Below, one piece after another: positions 30,073-40,437 of a stretch of DNA of 64,000 nt (position 1 is its first letter; the number at the start of each line of letters is the position of its first letter). The notes under the pieces are model-generated. The model was not told the origin of the DNA, did not search any database, and saw only the letters and a list, made by a program, of their open reading frames with translations. The stretch lies in the NCBI RefSeq assembly GCF_900113605.1, contig NZ_FOPY01000001.1, positions 255,669-319,668 of the forward strand, read 5' to 3'. Source of the DNA: Modicisalibacter xianhensis (GTDB lineage Bacteria; Pseudomonadota; Gammaproteobacteria; Pseudomonadales; Halomonadaceae). The translations under genes were made by a program, and so were the position numbers.

Positions 30073-32099
30073 TGGCCACGCAGGAACAGCTTGTCGAGTT
30101 CCTGCATCGACATCTCGGTCCAGGTGGGGCGCCCGTGGTTGCACTGGCCGCTACGCTCGGTACGTTCCATGTCGCGCAACAAGGCATTCATCTCCGCCAG
30201 TGTCAGGCGCCGGTTGGCACGTACGCTGCCATGGCAGGCCATGGTGGCCAGCAATTCGTTGATGTGTGCTTCGATGCGATCGGAATGGCCATAGCGTTCC
30301 AGGTCAGCCAGCATGTCACGAATCAGCGACTCGGCATCGGCCTGGACCAGCAATAACGGGACCTGGCGCACCAACAGCGTCTCGGGCCCGGCAACATCCA
30401 GTTCCACACCCAGACGGGAAAATGCATCGCGGCAACGCTCGGCAGTTTCCACCTCGCCGGGGCTGGCCGCCAGCGACACCGGTACCAGCAACGGTTGGGC
30501 CTCCAAATGCCCTTGTCCCGAAGCAATGCCATGCACCTGCTGCTTCATGCCCTCGTAGACGATGCGCTCGTGGGCGGCGTGCATATCGACCACCACCAAG
30601 CCTCGCGCCGTCTGGGAAAGAATATAGACGCCATGCAACTGGGCGATGGCATACCCCAGCGGAGGTGCCTGGGTCGGGTCCTCCCCAGGCATGACCTGTG
30701 CACTGTGTGCACTGGCAGAGGGCAGCGTGGCAACAGGGGGCTCGTCGACGCGGCGCTCCTGCCAGGCGACAGCGGCTTCCGCTCCACCGGGCGATGGAGG
30801 CTGCGGTGTCAGCAGGGCCTCCTCATGGTCGGGATGAAGCGCCCGGTAGCCGGCCATGAATTCACGTACCCGATCGGCACCCGGGCGCGACTCGCCTCCC
30901 TTTCCAGAACCATCACGGCCAGGATAGAGCGCCATGGGTTGCTGCTGCCAACGGGACGGGTCGGATGCCTGCTGTTCCGTCGCGACGGTACCCGGCGTGG
31001 CAGGCGCATCATCTCCCGACTCGCTGGCTTCACTACCGCGTTGCATCTCGGCCCCGGCACGCGAAGTCTCGTTGGGACGGACCTCCGCCAATGCCCGATG
31101 CAGGCTCGAGAACAGGAAGTCGTGGACCAGCCGGCCATCGCGAAAGCGCACTTCATGCTTGGTGGGATGCACGTTGACATCGACCACGGTGGGGTCAAGT
31201 TCCAGATACAGCACAAAAGCCGGATGCCGGCCATGAAAGAGCACGTCGCGATAGGCCTGGCGTATGGCATGGGCAACCAGGCGATCCCGCACTACGCGCC
31301 CGTTGACAAAGAAATATTGCTGATCGGCCTGGGCACGCGAATGGGTCGGCAGGCCGACCCAGCCCCACAGGCGCAACCCCGACGCCTCGATGTCCAGATG
31401 CAGGGCATTGTCGAGAAACTTGCTGCCCAGCAAGGCGCTGATACGTCGCTCTCCCGCTGGGGCATCCATGGCCGGGCGCAACTGGTGCACGGTCTTCTGG
31501 TTATGTCTTAGCGTCCAGCCGATGTCATAGCGCGACAGGGCGAGACGCCGGAACGCCTCCTCGACGTGGCCGAACTCGGTCTTCTCGGTACGCAGGAACT
31601 TGCGCCGCGCCGGGGTATTGAAGAACAGGTCGCGCACCGCCACCGAGGTGCCGCGCGGATGCGGGGCCGGCGTGACGCGCGGCTCCATCTGGCGACCCTC
31701 GGCCACCACGCGCCAGCCGGCGGTGGGATCGTCGTCGATATTCGAGATCAGCTCCAGACGCGATACCGAACTGATCGACGCCAGTGCCTCGCCCCGGAAG
31801 CCCAGGCTGGCCACTCCCTCCAGGTCCTCCAGCGACTCGATCTTGCTGGTGGCATGGCGCGACAGGGCCAGGGGCAGGTCCTCCTCGGCGATGCCGCTGC
31901 CATCGTCACGAATCTTGATCAGCCGCGCCCCGCCGGCCTCCAACTCGACCTCGATCCGCCGGCTGCCGGCATCGATGGCGTTCTCGATCAGTTCCTTGAC
32001 GACCGACGATGGCCGTTCGACCACCTCGCCGGCAGCGATCTGGTTGGCCAGGCGCGGATTGAGTACATGTATGCGTCGCGTCTGCGTCATATCTACCAT
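30069..32099 (-). CDS. mutL: DNA mismatch repair protein MutL (endonuclease-type)
   Basis: 676 residues. The N-terminal GHKL ATPase shows [36 protein letters not shown] and [14 protein letters not shown] variable acidic/Pro-rich linker (about 340-480) leads to the C-terminal dimerisation domain. Around residue 500 it reads [12 protein letters not shown], which fits DQHA(X)2E(X)4E, the metal-binding nicking motif found in MutL proteins of bacteria lacking MutH and absent in E. coli MutL. Coupled to miaA and 21 bp after the amidase gene. Confidence 0.96.
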   Translation of the reverse strand: MVDMTQTRRIHVLNPRLANQIAAGEVVERPSSVVKELIENAIDAGSRRIEVELEAGGARLIKIRDDGSGIAEEDLPLALSRHATSKIESLEDLEGVASLGFRGEALASISSVSRLELISNIDDDPTAGWRVVAEGRQMEPRVTPAPHPRGTSVAVRDLFFNTPARRKFLRTEKTEFGHVEEAFRRLALSRYDIGWTLRHNQKTVHQLRPAMDAPAGERRISALLGSKFLDNALHLDIEASGLRLWGWVGLPTHSRAQADQQYFFVNGRVVRDRLVAHAIRQAYRDVLFHGRHPAFVLYLELDPTVVDVNVHPTKHEVRFRDGRLVHDFLFSSLHRALAEVRPNETSRAGAEMQRGSEASESGDDAPATPGTVATEQQASDPSRWQQQPMALYPGRDGSGKGGESRPGADRVREFMAGYRALHPDHEEALLTPQPPSPGGAEAAVAWQERRVDEPPVATLPSASAHSAQVMPGEDPTQAPPLGYAIAQLHGVYILSQTARGLVVVDMHAAHERIVYEGMKQQVHGIASGQGHLEAQPLLVPVSLAASPGEVETAERCRDAFSRLGVELDVAGPETLLVRQVPLLLVQADAESLIRDMLADLERYGHSDRIEAHINELLATMACHGSVRANRRLTLAEMNALLRDMERTERSGQCNHGRPTWTEMSMQELDKLFLRGQ

Positions 32100-32120
32100 C
32101 GTCGTTACCCTTGGGCGGGC

Positions 32121-33614
32121 TTAACCCCGGGGAATACGCAATACTTGACCGACCCGAATCACATCACCGTTGAGCGCATTGGCCTGCTTGAGCGTCTGCA
32201 GCGGCACTTCGTGACGCGAAGCGATCTCCGACAAGGTATCGCCGGGTTGAATGCGGTACTCGTTGGCCTGGCTGCCGCGCTGCTGATCGCGCTGCCAGGC
32301 CAGCAGGCTGGCCGGTGGCGGATTGCGTTGGAAGTGGGCGTTGATTCCGGTAAAGATCGCCTTGGCCAGCGAATGCTGATAGCTCGAGTCGCGTAGCCGC
32401 TTCTCCTCCTGCGGGTTGGAAATGAACCCCGTCTCGACCAGCAACGAAGGAATGTCCGGTGACTTGAGTACCACGAATCCTGCCTGCTCGACCCGCGACT
32501 TGTGCAGATGATTGATCTGCCCGAGCTGATCTAGCACCTGGCCGCCCACGGCCAGCGAATCGTTGAGTGTAGCGGTCATGGTCAGGTCGAGCAGTACACC
32601 GCGCAGCACCTCATCCTTGTCCGCCAGGTTGAGACTGCCATCCACACCGCCGATCAGGTCCGAACGATTCTCGCTGGCGGCCAGCCATTTGGCAGTTTCG
32701 GACGTGGCGCCGCTCTGTGACAGCGCGAATACCGAACTCCCCTTGGGACGCGGACTCTTGAAGGCATCGGCATGGATCGAGACGAAGAAATCGGCCTTCT
32801 GGTCACGCGCCAGCAGGGTGCGCTGACGTAGACCGACGTAGTAGTCGCCGTCGCGGATCATGACCGCCTTGTAACCGGGCGTCCCCTGAATGAGCGATTC
32901 CAGCCGCCGGGCGATCTGCAGCACCACATCCTTTTCGCGGATGCCGCTTGGGCCGATGGCCCCCGGGTCTTCGCCACCATGGCCGGCGTCGACGGCGATG
33001 ATGATGTCCCGCTTGGGATGCGGCTGAGCCTTTTCACGAGCAAGCGTCGCTTGCGCCTGGGCGGTATTGCCGCTCACCTGCGCCTCGGCCAGTGCCCGAT
33101 CGACCGCCTTTTCTCGCTCGCGGATCTTGGCCTCGATGGGGTCGATGGGATTTTCGACCGCGCTCGCCCCAGGGTACTCGAGATCCACGACCAGGCGGTG
33201 GCCATACTGGTCGTTGGGTGCCAGCGTGAAGTGCTTGGGTTCCACATTCCGGCTGAGATCGAGTACGACACGTAGATCGTCGCCATGTCGTACCCCCGTA
33301 CGTATCTTGCTGACGGCGCTCCCCCCCAGATCCAGCGTCTCCGGGTCCAGGCGCATTCGACTATCAGGCAGGTCGATGACCAGACGATCGGGATTATCCA
33401 GGGAGAAGACCTTGGCGTCGGCAGGCGAGGAAAGGTCGAAAACCAGGCGAGCATGGTCAGGGGCCGCCCAGATGCGCAGGTTCTGTACGTCAGTGGCCAG
33501 CCCCACGACAGGCAACAGCATCGCTGTCACCCCGAGAAACAGAGTGGCCAGCCGCCGCGGCGACAGTCCAAAGGCATGACGCAGACGACACGCCGGCCGA
33601 TTCACACACATCAT
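32121..33614 (-). CDS. amiB: N-acetylmuramoyl-L-alanine amidase (AMIN-Amidase_3-LysM)
   Basis: About 497 residues. It cleaves peptide stems from murein during cell separation. N-terminal signal peptide (SPRR then hydrophobic, possibly Tat-compatible), AMIN domain (DVQNLRIWAAPDHARLVFDL onward), Amidase_3 domain with zinc ligands in VDAGHGGEDPGA, the E of REKDVVLQ, SIHADA and VETGF, and a C-terminal LysM from NEYRIQPGDTLSEIA. Start uncertain: ATG pair at 33614/33611, or a TTG at 33641 overlapping tsaE. Gene order tsaE-amiB-mutL is standard. Confidence 0.93.
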   Translation of the reverse strand: MMCVNRPACRLRHAFGLSPRRLATLFLGVTAMLLPVVGLATDVQNLRIWAAPDHARLVFDLSSPADAKVFSLDNPDRLVIDLPDSRMRLDPETLDLGGSAVSKIRTGVRHGDDLRVVLDLSRNVEPKHFTLAPNDQYGHRLVVDLEYPGASAVENPIDPIEAKIREREKAVDRALAEAQVSGNTAQAQATLAREKAQPHPKRDIIIAVDAGHGGEDPGAIGPSGIREKDVVLQIARRLESLIQGTPGYKAVMIRDGDYYVGLRQRTLLARDQKADFFVSIHADAFKSPRPKGSSVFALSQSGATSETAKWLAASENRSDLIGGVDGSLNLADKDEVLRGVLLDLTMTATLNDSLAVGGQVLDQLGQINHLHKSRVEQAGFVVLKSPDIPSLLVETGFISNPQEEKRLRDSSYQHSLAKAIFTGINAHFQRNPPPASLLAWQRDQQRGSQANEYRIQPGDTLSEIASRHEVPLQTLKQANALNGDVIRVGQVLRIPRG

Positions 33615-33621
33615 AATGTTG

Positions 33622-34107
33622 TCAGTCGTCCTTTTCGGCAAGGATGCTATTCAGACGGGAAAGGACACTTTCGCCATGGGGCGTGCCTGCTGCCAGGCTG
33701 GCCTCCCGCCCCATACCCACGACGGATAAGGTCACGGTCAGGTCGGCCCGGGGAAGCCATCCCTCGCCGCGACTCGGCCACTCGACCAGACACAGGCTAT
33801 CCTCGGAAAACAGGTCGCGTGCCCCGATGAACTCGAGCTCCTCCGGGTCTCCCAGGCGATAAAGATCGAAATGGTGCACCTGCGTCTCACCAAGCGCATA
33901 GGGCTCCACCAAGGTATAGGTCGGACTCTTGACGGCCCCGTGGTAGCCGTAGGCACGTAGAATGCCGCGCGACAGCGTGGTCTTGCCGGCGCCCAACTCC
34001 CCCTGGAGAAAGACGCGTCCGCGCCCTTCCAGGGCATGGCCCAGTGCCTCGCCCAAGGCGACCTGCGAGGCTTCATCACGCAAGGATAACTGCATGCTTT
34101 CGTTCAA
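33622..34107 (-). CDS. tsaE: tRNA t6A biosynthesis ATPase TsaE
   Basis: 161 residues, P-loop ATPase needed with TsaB/TsaD for threonylcarbamoyl-adenosine at tRNA position 37. Walker A GELGAGKTTLSRG, then KSPTYTLVEPY, HFDLYRLGDPEELEFIGARD and LVEWPSRG, all typical. The start codon overlaps the nnrD stop (ATGA at 34104-34107). Confidence 0.96.
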   Translation of the reverse strand: MNESMQLSLRDEASQVALGEALGHALEGRGRVFLQGELGAGKTTLSRGILRAYGYHGAVKSPTYTLVEPYALGETQVHHFDLYRLGDPEELEFIGARDLFSEDSLCLVEWPSRGEGWLPRADLTVTLSVVGMGREASLAAGTPHGESVLSRLNSILAEKDD

Positions 34108-35612
34108 GAAGAGTGACCGTTATCGGGATTCATCAAGGTTCGCGCATAGGATGCCAGATCGCCCGCCAGCAGGCCACGCTCCCCTTCCTCGTGTGCCGCC
34201 TTGTCAGCGGCCAGGGCATGCAGTGTGACACCGGCCCGAGCGGCTTGTTCGATGGTCAAACCCTGAGCAATGAGCGCTCCCAACATGCCCGACAGTACAT
34301 CCCCGGTTCCGCCGCTGGCCATTCCGGGATTGCCATAGGGACAGATGGCGGTGCCGGTGGGCCCCGCCACGAGCGTGCCCGCCCCCTTGAGCACGACTGT
34401 CCCGTGCAGGCGTTGCTGCAATTCGCGAGCCGCAGTCAGCCGGTCGACCTCCACCTCGCCGCCATCGCTCCCCAGCAATCGCCCCGCTTCGCCGGGATGG
34501 GGCGTGAGAAGCCAGTCGTCGCGCTGCAAGTCGGGCCAGTACAGGGCCAGCAGGTTCAGGCCATCGGCATCGATGACCAGTGGCTTGCCGGAATCCAGCG
34601 CTGCCTGTAGCAACCCTTGGCCCCAGGCGTCCTTGCCAAGTCCCGGTCCGACCACGATGACATCGGCCATGTCGATCAACGATTGGGCGTCAGAAACGCC
34701 CCTGACGCCACGCGCCATGATCTCTGGAGTACGAATCAGGCTGGCACCGACATGCTCCGGCGCCGTGGCCAGGCTGACCTTGCCGGCACCCAGCCGTGCC
34801 CCCGCCTGGCTGGCCAACAGGGCTGCACCACCAAAACCCGGCGCACCGCCAATCACCAGAAGATGCCCGTAGTTCCCCTTGTGGCTGCTGCGTCGACGCG
34901 CAGGCAATGCCTCATGAACCAGTTCGGCATCGAGCAAGTCCGCCTGCGGCTCGATGTCGGCCTGAGCCAACGGGTCGATGTCCAACGGGCAATAAACGAC
35001 ACGTCCAACATGATCGGTCGCCTTGCCGGTGTGCAACCCGACCTTGTCGGCGATGAACGTCACCGTCATGTCGGCCTCGACGGCCGTGCCCAGCACCCCG
35101 CCGGTGTCGGCCGACAAACCCGAGGGCACATCCACGGCCAGCACCGGCAAGCCACTGTCATTGATGGCGGCAATGGCCGAGGCAAACGGCTCGCGTACCT
35201 CACCGCCGAGCCCGGTGCCCAGCAGCGCATCGACGATCACCTCGCCGGCCAGGGACATACCGGCCTGCCAAGGCTGAGCCTTCAGGGACTCCGCCTGCGC
35301 CATGGCATGGGCACGGGCCGCATCCCCCTTGAGCTCCTCCGGTGAACGCACGGCAATCAGCGTGACCTCGAGCCCGTCACGCGCTGCCAGCCCGGCCATC
35401 ACATAACCGTCGCCGGCATTGTTGCCTGCACCGCACACGACACATAGGTGCCGGGCCTGGGGCCACTGCCGGCGCAACTGCTGGTAGGCGGCCTTCGCCG
35501 CCCGCTGCATCAGGCCAAAGCCGTCGCCTCCTTCCTGCGAGGCGATGATGCGCTGATCGATTTCCCGGACCTGAGCGGCGTGATACAGGGGGTGACGATA
35601 ACGTCGCGGCAT
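34104..35612 (-). CDS. nnrD: Bifunctional NAD(P)H-hydrate epimerase/dehydratase
   Basis: 502 residues. It repairs hydrated NAD(P)H. The N-terminal epimerase (YjeF_N) contains VVCGAGNNAGDGYVMAGLAARDG and VDALLGTGLGGEVREPF. The C-terminal ADP-dependent dehydratase has HKGNYGHLLVIGGAPGFGGAALLA, VGPGLGKDAWG, LTPHPGEAGRLLG and GNPGMASGGTGDVLSGMLGALIAQG. The start is the ATG at 35612 with GGAGG upstream. An open frame extending about 98 codons further lacks family similarity and overlaps the divergent queG. Confidence 0.95.
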   Translation of the reverse strand: MPRRYRHPLYHAAQVREIDQRIIASQEGGDGFGLMQRAAKAAYQQLRRQWPQARHLCVVCGAGNNAGDGYVMAGLAARDGLEVTLIAVRSPEELKGDAARAHAMAQAESLKAQPWQAGMSLAGEVIVDALLGTGLGGEVREPFASAIAAINDSGLPVLAVDVPSGLSADTGGVLGTAVEADMTVTFIADKVGLHTGKATDHVGRVVYCPLDIDPLAQADIEPQADLLDAELVHEALPARRRSSHKGNYGHLLVIGGAPGFGGAALLASQAGARLGAGKVSLATAPEHVGASLIRTPEIMARGVRGVSDAQSLIDMADVIVVGPGLGKDAWGQGLLQAALDSGKPLVIDADGLNLLALYWPDLQRDDWLLTPHPGEAGRLLGSDGGEVEVDRLTAARELQQRLHGTVVLKGAGTLVAGPTGTAICPYGNPGMASGGTGDVLSGMLGALIAQGLTIEQAARAGVTLHALAADKAAHEEGERGLLAGDLASYARTLMNPDNGHSS

Positions 35613-35708
35613 GCTCTCCTCCGGTGTGACGTGGGCTGTGATGTAGTGTAATGTGGCGCCTCCGCGCCAGTCGCTTTCCTGCACCGTTTCCTTCGTTTTT
35701 CCACGCTC

Positions 35709-36821
35709 ATGATGACACGTCAATCCGTCCACGACGGCGACGCTCTCGACCTCACCGGCCTGGCCGAGCGCATCCGGCAATGGGGACGCGAGCTGGGTTT
35801 CCAGCAGATCGGCATCACTGATACCGACCTGGCCACGCACGAGCGCTATCTGGAACGCTGGCTGGCCGCAGGCCACCATGGCGAGATGGCCTTCATGGCC
35901 AAGCATGGCAGCAAGCGCACGCGACCGGAGGAACTCGTGCCGGGCACCTTACGTGTGATCAGTGCGCGCATGGACTATCTGCCTCCAGAAATCGAGACCA
36001 CCAAGGTTCTCGGCCAGGCGGACAAGGCCTACGTGTCACGCTACGCGCTGGGACGCGACTACCACAAGCTGATCCGCAAGCGCCTGGCCACCCTGGCCAA
36101 GCACATCGAGAATGAAGTCGGCTCCTTCGGCTATCGCGCTTTCGTCGACTCCGCACCGGTCATGGAGCGGGCCCTGGCCCAGAAGGCCGGCCTGGGCTGG
36201 TTCGGCAAGAATTCGATGCTGCTTCACCCCCAGGCAGGCTCGCTGTTCTTTCTTGGCGAACTCTATACTGACCTGCCACTACCCGTCGATGCGCCCTTCG
36301 ACAGCGAGCACTGCGGCAAGTGCAACCAGTGCCGCACCGCCTGCCCGACGGGGGCAATCATCGACGACAAGGTTGTCGATTCACGGCGCTGCATTTCCTA
36401 CCTGACCATCGAACTGCACGGCAGCATTCCCGAAGCGTATCGCGAGGCGATGGGCAACCGAATCTACGGTTGCGACGACTGCCAGCTCGTCTGCCCCTTC
36501 ACGCGGTTTACCCGGGCCAGTCACGAGGAAGACTTCGCGCCTCGCCACGATCTCGACCGCGCTGCCCTGGTACGCCTGTTCGCCTGGAGCGAAGAAGAGT
36601 TCCTGTTGCGCACCGAAGGCAGCGCCATTCGACGCATTGGCTATGAACGCTGGCTGCGCAACCTCGCCGTCGGGCTAGGCAACGCCCCATGGAGCGAGAC
36701 GGTGGAGGCCGCGCTGCGAGCGCGCCTGGCCTATCCCTCCGATTTGGTGCGCGAACACGTCCGCTGGGCCCTCGACAGGCAAAGCGACAAGCGCGGGCGG
36801 TTGATCGCTACCATCGACTAG
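35709..36821 (+). CDS. queG: Epoxyqueuosine reductase QueG
   Basis: 370 residues. A cobalamin-dependent enzyme with two 4Fe-4S clusters that converts epoxyqueuosine to queuosine in tRNA. Cluster motifs are [15 protein letters not shown] and CDDCQLVCP; the upstream region holds [14 protein letters not shown]. Divergent from nnrD with about 96 bp between starts. Its stop codon overlaps that of orn on the opposite strand. Confidence 0.96.
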   Translation: MMTRQSVHDGDALDLTGLAERIRQWGRELGFQQIGITDTDLATHERYLERWLAAGHHGEMAFMAKHGSKRTRPEELVPGTLRVISARMDYLPPEIETTKVLGQADKAYVSRYALGRDYHKLIRKRLATLAKHIENEVGSFGYRAFVDSAPVMERALAQKAGLGWFGKNSMLLHPQAGSLFFLGELYTDLPLPVDAPFDSEHCGKCNQCRTACPTGAIIDDKVVDSRRCISYLTIELHGSIPEAYREAMGNRIYGCDDCQLVCPFTRFTRASHEEDFAPRHDLDRAALVRLFAWSEEEFLLRTEGSAIRRIGYERWLRNLAVGLGNAPWSETVEAALRARLAYPSDLVREHVRWALDRQSDKRGRLIATID

Positions 36822-37399
36822 CTCGAGGCCTTGCTGTCATCGAGTCGCAGGAAAGTGCGGCGATAATGCGCCAATTCACTCACGGACTCATGGATATCGT
36901 CCAGGGCGCGGTGGGTGTTGCGCTTGTCGAAGCCCTTGAGCGCGCCGGGATTCCAGCGCTTGGCCAGTTCCTTGACGGTCGACACGTCGAGGTTGCGGTA
37001 ATGGAAGAAGTCGTGCAGTGCCGGCATTTCGCGCTCGAGGAAGCGCCGGTCCTGATGCACGCTGTTGCCGCACACCGGCGAACTCCCCGGCACCACGTAG
37101 CGGTTGAGAAACCCCAGCGTCTGGCGCTCGGCCTCGGCGGTGTCGACCGTGCTCGACTTGACCCGGTCGATCAGTCCGGACTCACCGTGGGTCCGGGTAT
37201 TCCATTCGTCCATGCCGGCCAGCAGGCTGTCGGGTTGCTTGACCGCCAGTACCGGCCCTTCGGCGATCAGATTCAGCTCGCCATCGGTGATCAGCGTCGC
37301 TACCTCGATGATACGTTCCTTGTTCGGGTCGAGGCCGGTCATTTCCAGATCGATCCATACCAGCAGGTCCTTGCGTGGCGCATCGGGCTGTTCGGGCAT
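36818..37399 (-). CDS. orn: Oligoribonuclease
   Basis: 193 residues, DEDDh 3'-5' exoribonuclease that degrades 2-5-mers, including pGpG from c-di-GMP breakdown. Exo [13 protein letters not shown], exo [19 protein letters not shown] and exo III with [11 protein letters not shown] are intact. The start is MPEQPDA (37399), supported by AGGAG six bases upstream; an upstream in-frame ATG is not needed. It converges with queG, and the two TAG stops share the palindrome CTAG (36818-36821). Confidence 0.97.
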   Translation of the reverse strand: MPEQPDAPRKDLLVWIDLEMTGLDPNKERIIEVATLITDGELNLIAEGPVLAVKQPDSLLAGMDEWNTRTHGESGLIDRVKSSTVDTAEAERQTLGFLNRYVVPGSSPVCGNSVHQDRRFLEREMPALHDFFHYRNLDVSTVKELAKRWNPGALKGFDKRNTHRALDDIHESVSELAHYRRTFLRLDDSKASS

Positions 37400-37537
37400 G
37401 CGTAACTCCTGCAATGTACTAATAGCTTCGTGAATTGACGGTAAATGCATAAAAAGCCAGCCTCGACCGGTGTCCCGGGCGGACATGACGGAGCGTGCTG
37501 GTTACAATGCCCCCATTGTACGCCCAGCCGAGGTTGC

Positions 37538-38551
37538 ATGAGCAAACGCAAGCTGTCGCGCCAACAACGTTGGCGTATCGAAAAGATCCAGGCCGAGCGC
37601 GCCGCCCGGGCCGAAAAGCAGGCAGCCCGCGAAGCGGGCTCGCTGGAAGCCGGTGAATATGGCCCCGAAAAGCCTGGGCGGGTGATTGCCCACTTCGGCC
37701 GCACGCTCGACGTCCAGGCCCCCGACGACACCATGACCCACCGCTGTCACCTGCGCGCCAATCTCGAGGGGCTGGTGACCGGCGACCGGGTGATCTGGCG
37801 CCAGGCCCAGGATGGCAGCGGCGTGGTCGTGGCCCGGGATTCTCGCGATAACGTGCTCGAGCGTCCCGACCCTCGTGGGCAACTGAAGCCGGTCGCCGCC
37901 AATATCGACCAGATCCTCATCGTCTTCGCGGCCGAACCCGCCCCCTTTGCCAATCTGATCGACCGCTACCTGGTAGCAGCCGAAGCGACCGGCATCACGC
38001 CGGTGCTGGTACTCAACAAGGTCGACCTGTTGCCCGAGGATGGCGGCGAGCTGGGCGCCCTGCTAGAGCGCTACGCAGCGCTGGGCTACGCCGTGGTACG
38101 CGCCACGACGCGGACAACGCATGGCCTCGATGCCCTGCATGGCCGCCTACAGGCCAGGACCTCGGTGTTCGTCGGACAAAGCGGGGTCGGCAAGTCCTCA
38201 CTCATCGATCGTCTGCTGCCGGACGAGGCCTTGCGCATCGGCGCGCTCTCCGAGGACTCGCGCAAAGGCACGCATACCACGACCACGGCGCGCCTGTACC
38301 GGCTGCCCGCCGGTGGCGAACTGATCGACTCGCCGGGTATCCGCGAGTTCGGGCTGACCCATCTCGATGAACAGCAGGTGACCGAAGGCTTCGTCGAGTT
38401 CCGCGATGTGCTGGGCCACTGCCGCTTTCGCGACTGCCGCCACCGGGACGAGCCTGGCTGCGCCCTGCTCGACGCGGTGGGCCGTGGCGATATCGCCGAA
38501 GCGCGCTTTGCCAGCTATCGCCGCATTCTGGACAGCCTGAAATCGTCGTGA
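37538..38551 (+). CDS. rsgA: Ribosome small subunit-dependent GTPase RsgA
   Basis: 337 residues. It acts in late 30S subunit assembly. Basic N-terminus (SKRKLSRQQRWRIEKIQ), OB fold, then a circularly permuted G domain: NKVDLL (G4) precedes GQSGVGKSSLIDRLL (G1), followed by KGTHTTTTARLY and DSPGIREFGL. The C-terminal zinc-binding region shows CRFRDCRHRDEPGC. Start at 37538 because family similarity begins at MSKRKLS. Divergent from orn, the usual context. Confidence 0.96.
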   Translation: MSKRKLSRQQRWRIEKIQAERAARAEKQAAREAGSLEAGEYGPEKPGRVIAHFGRTLDVQAPDDTMTHRCHLRANLEGLVTGDRVIWRQAQDGSGVVVARDSRDNVLERPDPRGQLKPVAANIDQILIVFAAEPAPFANLIDRYLVAAEATGITPVLVLNKVDLLPEDGGELGALLERYAALGYAVVRATTRTTHGLDALHGRLQARTSVFVGQSGVGKSSLIDRLLPDEALRIGALSEDSRKGTHTTTTARLYRLPAGGELIDSPGIREFGLTHLDEQQVTEGFVEFRDVLGHCRFRDCRHRDEPGCALLDAVGRGDIAEARFASYRRILDSLKSS

Positions 38552-38634
38552 GCAGGCTCGCCATTCGCCGGAACCGCGCGGGTTGTGCCATGATCGATGC
38601 CAATACCCGAATGTCCGCGCAAGGAGAGTCACTC

Positions 38635-39465
38635 ATGAGTTCGGAATCCAACCTCCTGCCGTTGATCGTCGAGCCGGAACAGCTGGCAGAGTACATCGAC
38701 GACGCCCAACTGCTGATCATCGATGTGCCACTGAAGGCAGAAAGCTATGCGGCAGGCCACGTTCCCGGCGCGGTGTTTCTCGACCACCGCCGCCTGCTGC
38801 ACGGTACCGGCGAGGTGCCCAATGACGTACCCGACGAGGCGGCCCTGTCGGCGCTGTTTTCCTCGCTGGGCCTGACCCGGGACACCCACGTGGTGGCCTA
38901 TGACGACGAGGGCGGCGGCTGGGCAGGCCGGCTGCTGTGGACCCTCGAACTGATCGGTCATACCCGCTATTCCTACCTTAACGGCGGTATTCATGCCTGG
39001 CGTGCCGATGGCCTGCCTCTATCGACGGAAGAGCACGTAGCGCAACCCAGCGATTATCAGGCAGAGTATCTTCATTCCCAGGCCTTGATCGAACGCGAGG
39101 AACTCCTCGAGCGCTTGGGCGAGAAGACATTAGCCGTCTGGGATGCGCGCGCTCCCGAGGAGTTCCGGGGCGAAAAGGGCAAGAACAAGCACCTGGGCCA
39201 CATCCCCGGTGCCGTCAACATGGAGTGGACTGATGCCATGGATCGTGACCGTCAGCTGCGCATTCGCGATTATGCCGAGCTGATCACCGAACTGGAGGCT
39301 CTGGGGCTCACGCCTGACATGGAAGTAATCACTCACTGCCAGAGTCATCATCGCAGCGGATTCACCTGGCTGGTCGGCAAGGCCCTGGGCTTCGACAGAA
39401 TGCGCGCCTACGCCGGTTCATGGCAGGAATGGGGCAATCGCGACGATACACCGGTCGAAAGATAG
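38635..39465 (+). CDS. Two-domain rhodanese-like sulfurtransferase
   Basis: 276 residues with two rhodanese folds. The N-terminal one is inactive-looking (VVAYDDEGGGWAGRLLW has Asp where a catalytic Cys would be). The C-terminal one has the active loop CQSHHRSGFTW. The sequence HVPGAVFLDH and HIPGAVNMEW mark each domain. Thiosulfate or mercaptopyruvate as donor cannot be told from sequence alone. AAGGAG lies 8 nt before the ATG. It sits between rsgA and psd. Confidence 0.88.
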   Translation: MSSESNLLPLIVEPEQLAEYIDDAQLLIIDVPLKAESYAAGHVPGAVFLDHRRLLHGTGEVPNDVPDEAALSALFSSLGLTRDTHVVAYDDEGGGWAGRLLWTLELIGHTRYSYLNGGIHAWRADGLPLSTEEHVAQPSDYQAEYLHSQALIEREELLERLGEKTLAVWDARAPEEFRGEKGKNKHLGHIPGAVNMEWTDAMDRDRQLRIRDYAELITELEALGLTPDMEVITHCQSHHRSGFTWLVGKALGFDRMRAYAGSWQEWGNRDDTPVER

Positions 39466-39585
39466 CGTCGACAACCATCGTTTGCCGGAGCTTGGTCGTA
39501 CCGTTTTCCGCAAACGCATTGGCACCTTGCCTCCCGAGCCCGCTGCGACTATGGTGGCGGGCTGTTTCATCATGGATACCGAGCC

Positions 39586-40431
39586 GTGGATCGCGATCAG
39601 CTGTTTTCTCTCATCCAGTATCCCTTGCCCCATCACCTGATTTCCCGTCTGGTGGGACAACTCGCCGAGTGCCGTACGCCCTGGCTGAAGAACCTGCTGA
39701 TCGAGCAGTTCATTCGCATTTTCGACGTCGACATGAGTCAGGCGAGCGAGCCCGACCCACGCGCCTATGACTGCTTCAACGCTTTCTTCACCCGCGCCAT
39801 GCGTGACGACGCTCGCCCCATAGGTGACGGCCTGGTCTCGCCCACCGATGGCGTGCTGTCGCAGTCGGGACGCATTGAGCACGGCACACTGATCCAGGCC
39901 AAGGGCCAGGCCTACTCGCTGACCGCCTTGCTGGGTGGTGACTCCCGGCGCGCCGAGCCGTTCCGCAACGGCAGTTTTGCCACCATTTATCTGTCGCCGC
40001 GTGACTATCACCGCGTACACATGCCGCTCGGCGGCACGCTACGTGAAATGGCCTATGTCCCGGGGCGCCTGTTCTCGGTCAACCTGGCCACGGCGGCCAA
40101 CGTTCCCGGCCTGTTCGCCCGCAACGAGCGCCTGGTGTGCATCTTCGATACCGAATTCGGCCCGATGGCCATGGTGCTGGTCGGCGCAATGATCGTGGCG
40201 GCCATCGAAACCGTGTGGGCGGGTCAGATCACGCCCAAGTCGGGGCAGGTCCAGACGACCCGCTACGACGAAACCATTGAACTCGCCAAGGGCGCCGAGA
40301 TGGGACGCTTCAAGCTCGGCTCCACCGTGATCCTGTGTTTTCCCGGAGCGGTCGACTTTCGCGAGGACCTGGCAATCAACGACAGTATGGTCAGCATGGG
40401 TCAGCCACTCGGCCAGTTCCACGACAGCTGA
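39586..40431 (+). CDS. psd: Phosphatidylserine decarboxylase proenzyme
   Basis: 281 residues; an inner-membrane enzyme that makes phosphatidylethanolamine. It carries [41 protein letters not shown] and the self-cleavage site in FKLGST, where Ser becomes the pyruvoyl group. The start is a GTG at 39586 giving [15 protein letters not shown], matching the family N-terminus; no in-frame ATG precedes it nearby. Converges with epmA, 6 bp between stops. Confidence 0.95.
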   Translation: MDRDQLFSLIQYPLPHHLISRLVGQLAECRTPWLKNLLIEQFIRIFDVDMSQASEPDPRAYDCFNAFFTRAMRDDARPIGDGLVSPTDGVLSQSGRIEHGTLIQAKGQAYSLTALLGGDSRRAEPFRNGSFATIYLSPRDYHRVHMPLGGTLREMAYVPGRLFSVNLATAANVPGLFARNERLVCIFDTEFGPMAMVLVGAMIVAAIETVWAGQITPKSGQVQTTRYDETIELAKGAEMGRFKLGSTVILCFPGAVDFREDLAINDSMVSMGQPLGQFHDS

Positions 40432-40437
40432 TTGCTG

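Noticed and set aside
30270-30480. MutL as the MutH-dependent E. coli type
   Set aside because: The [12 protein letters not shown] motif shows the endonuclease-type MutL; a MutH requirement is therefore not suggested.
35613-35906. N-terminal extension of nnrD by about 98 codons
   Set aside because: It overlaps the divergent queG, lacks similarity, and a better ATG with GGAGG is at 35612.
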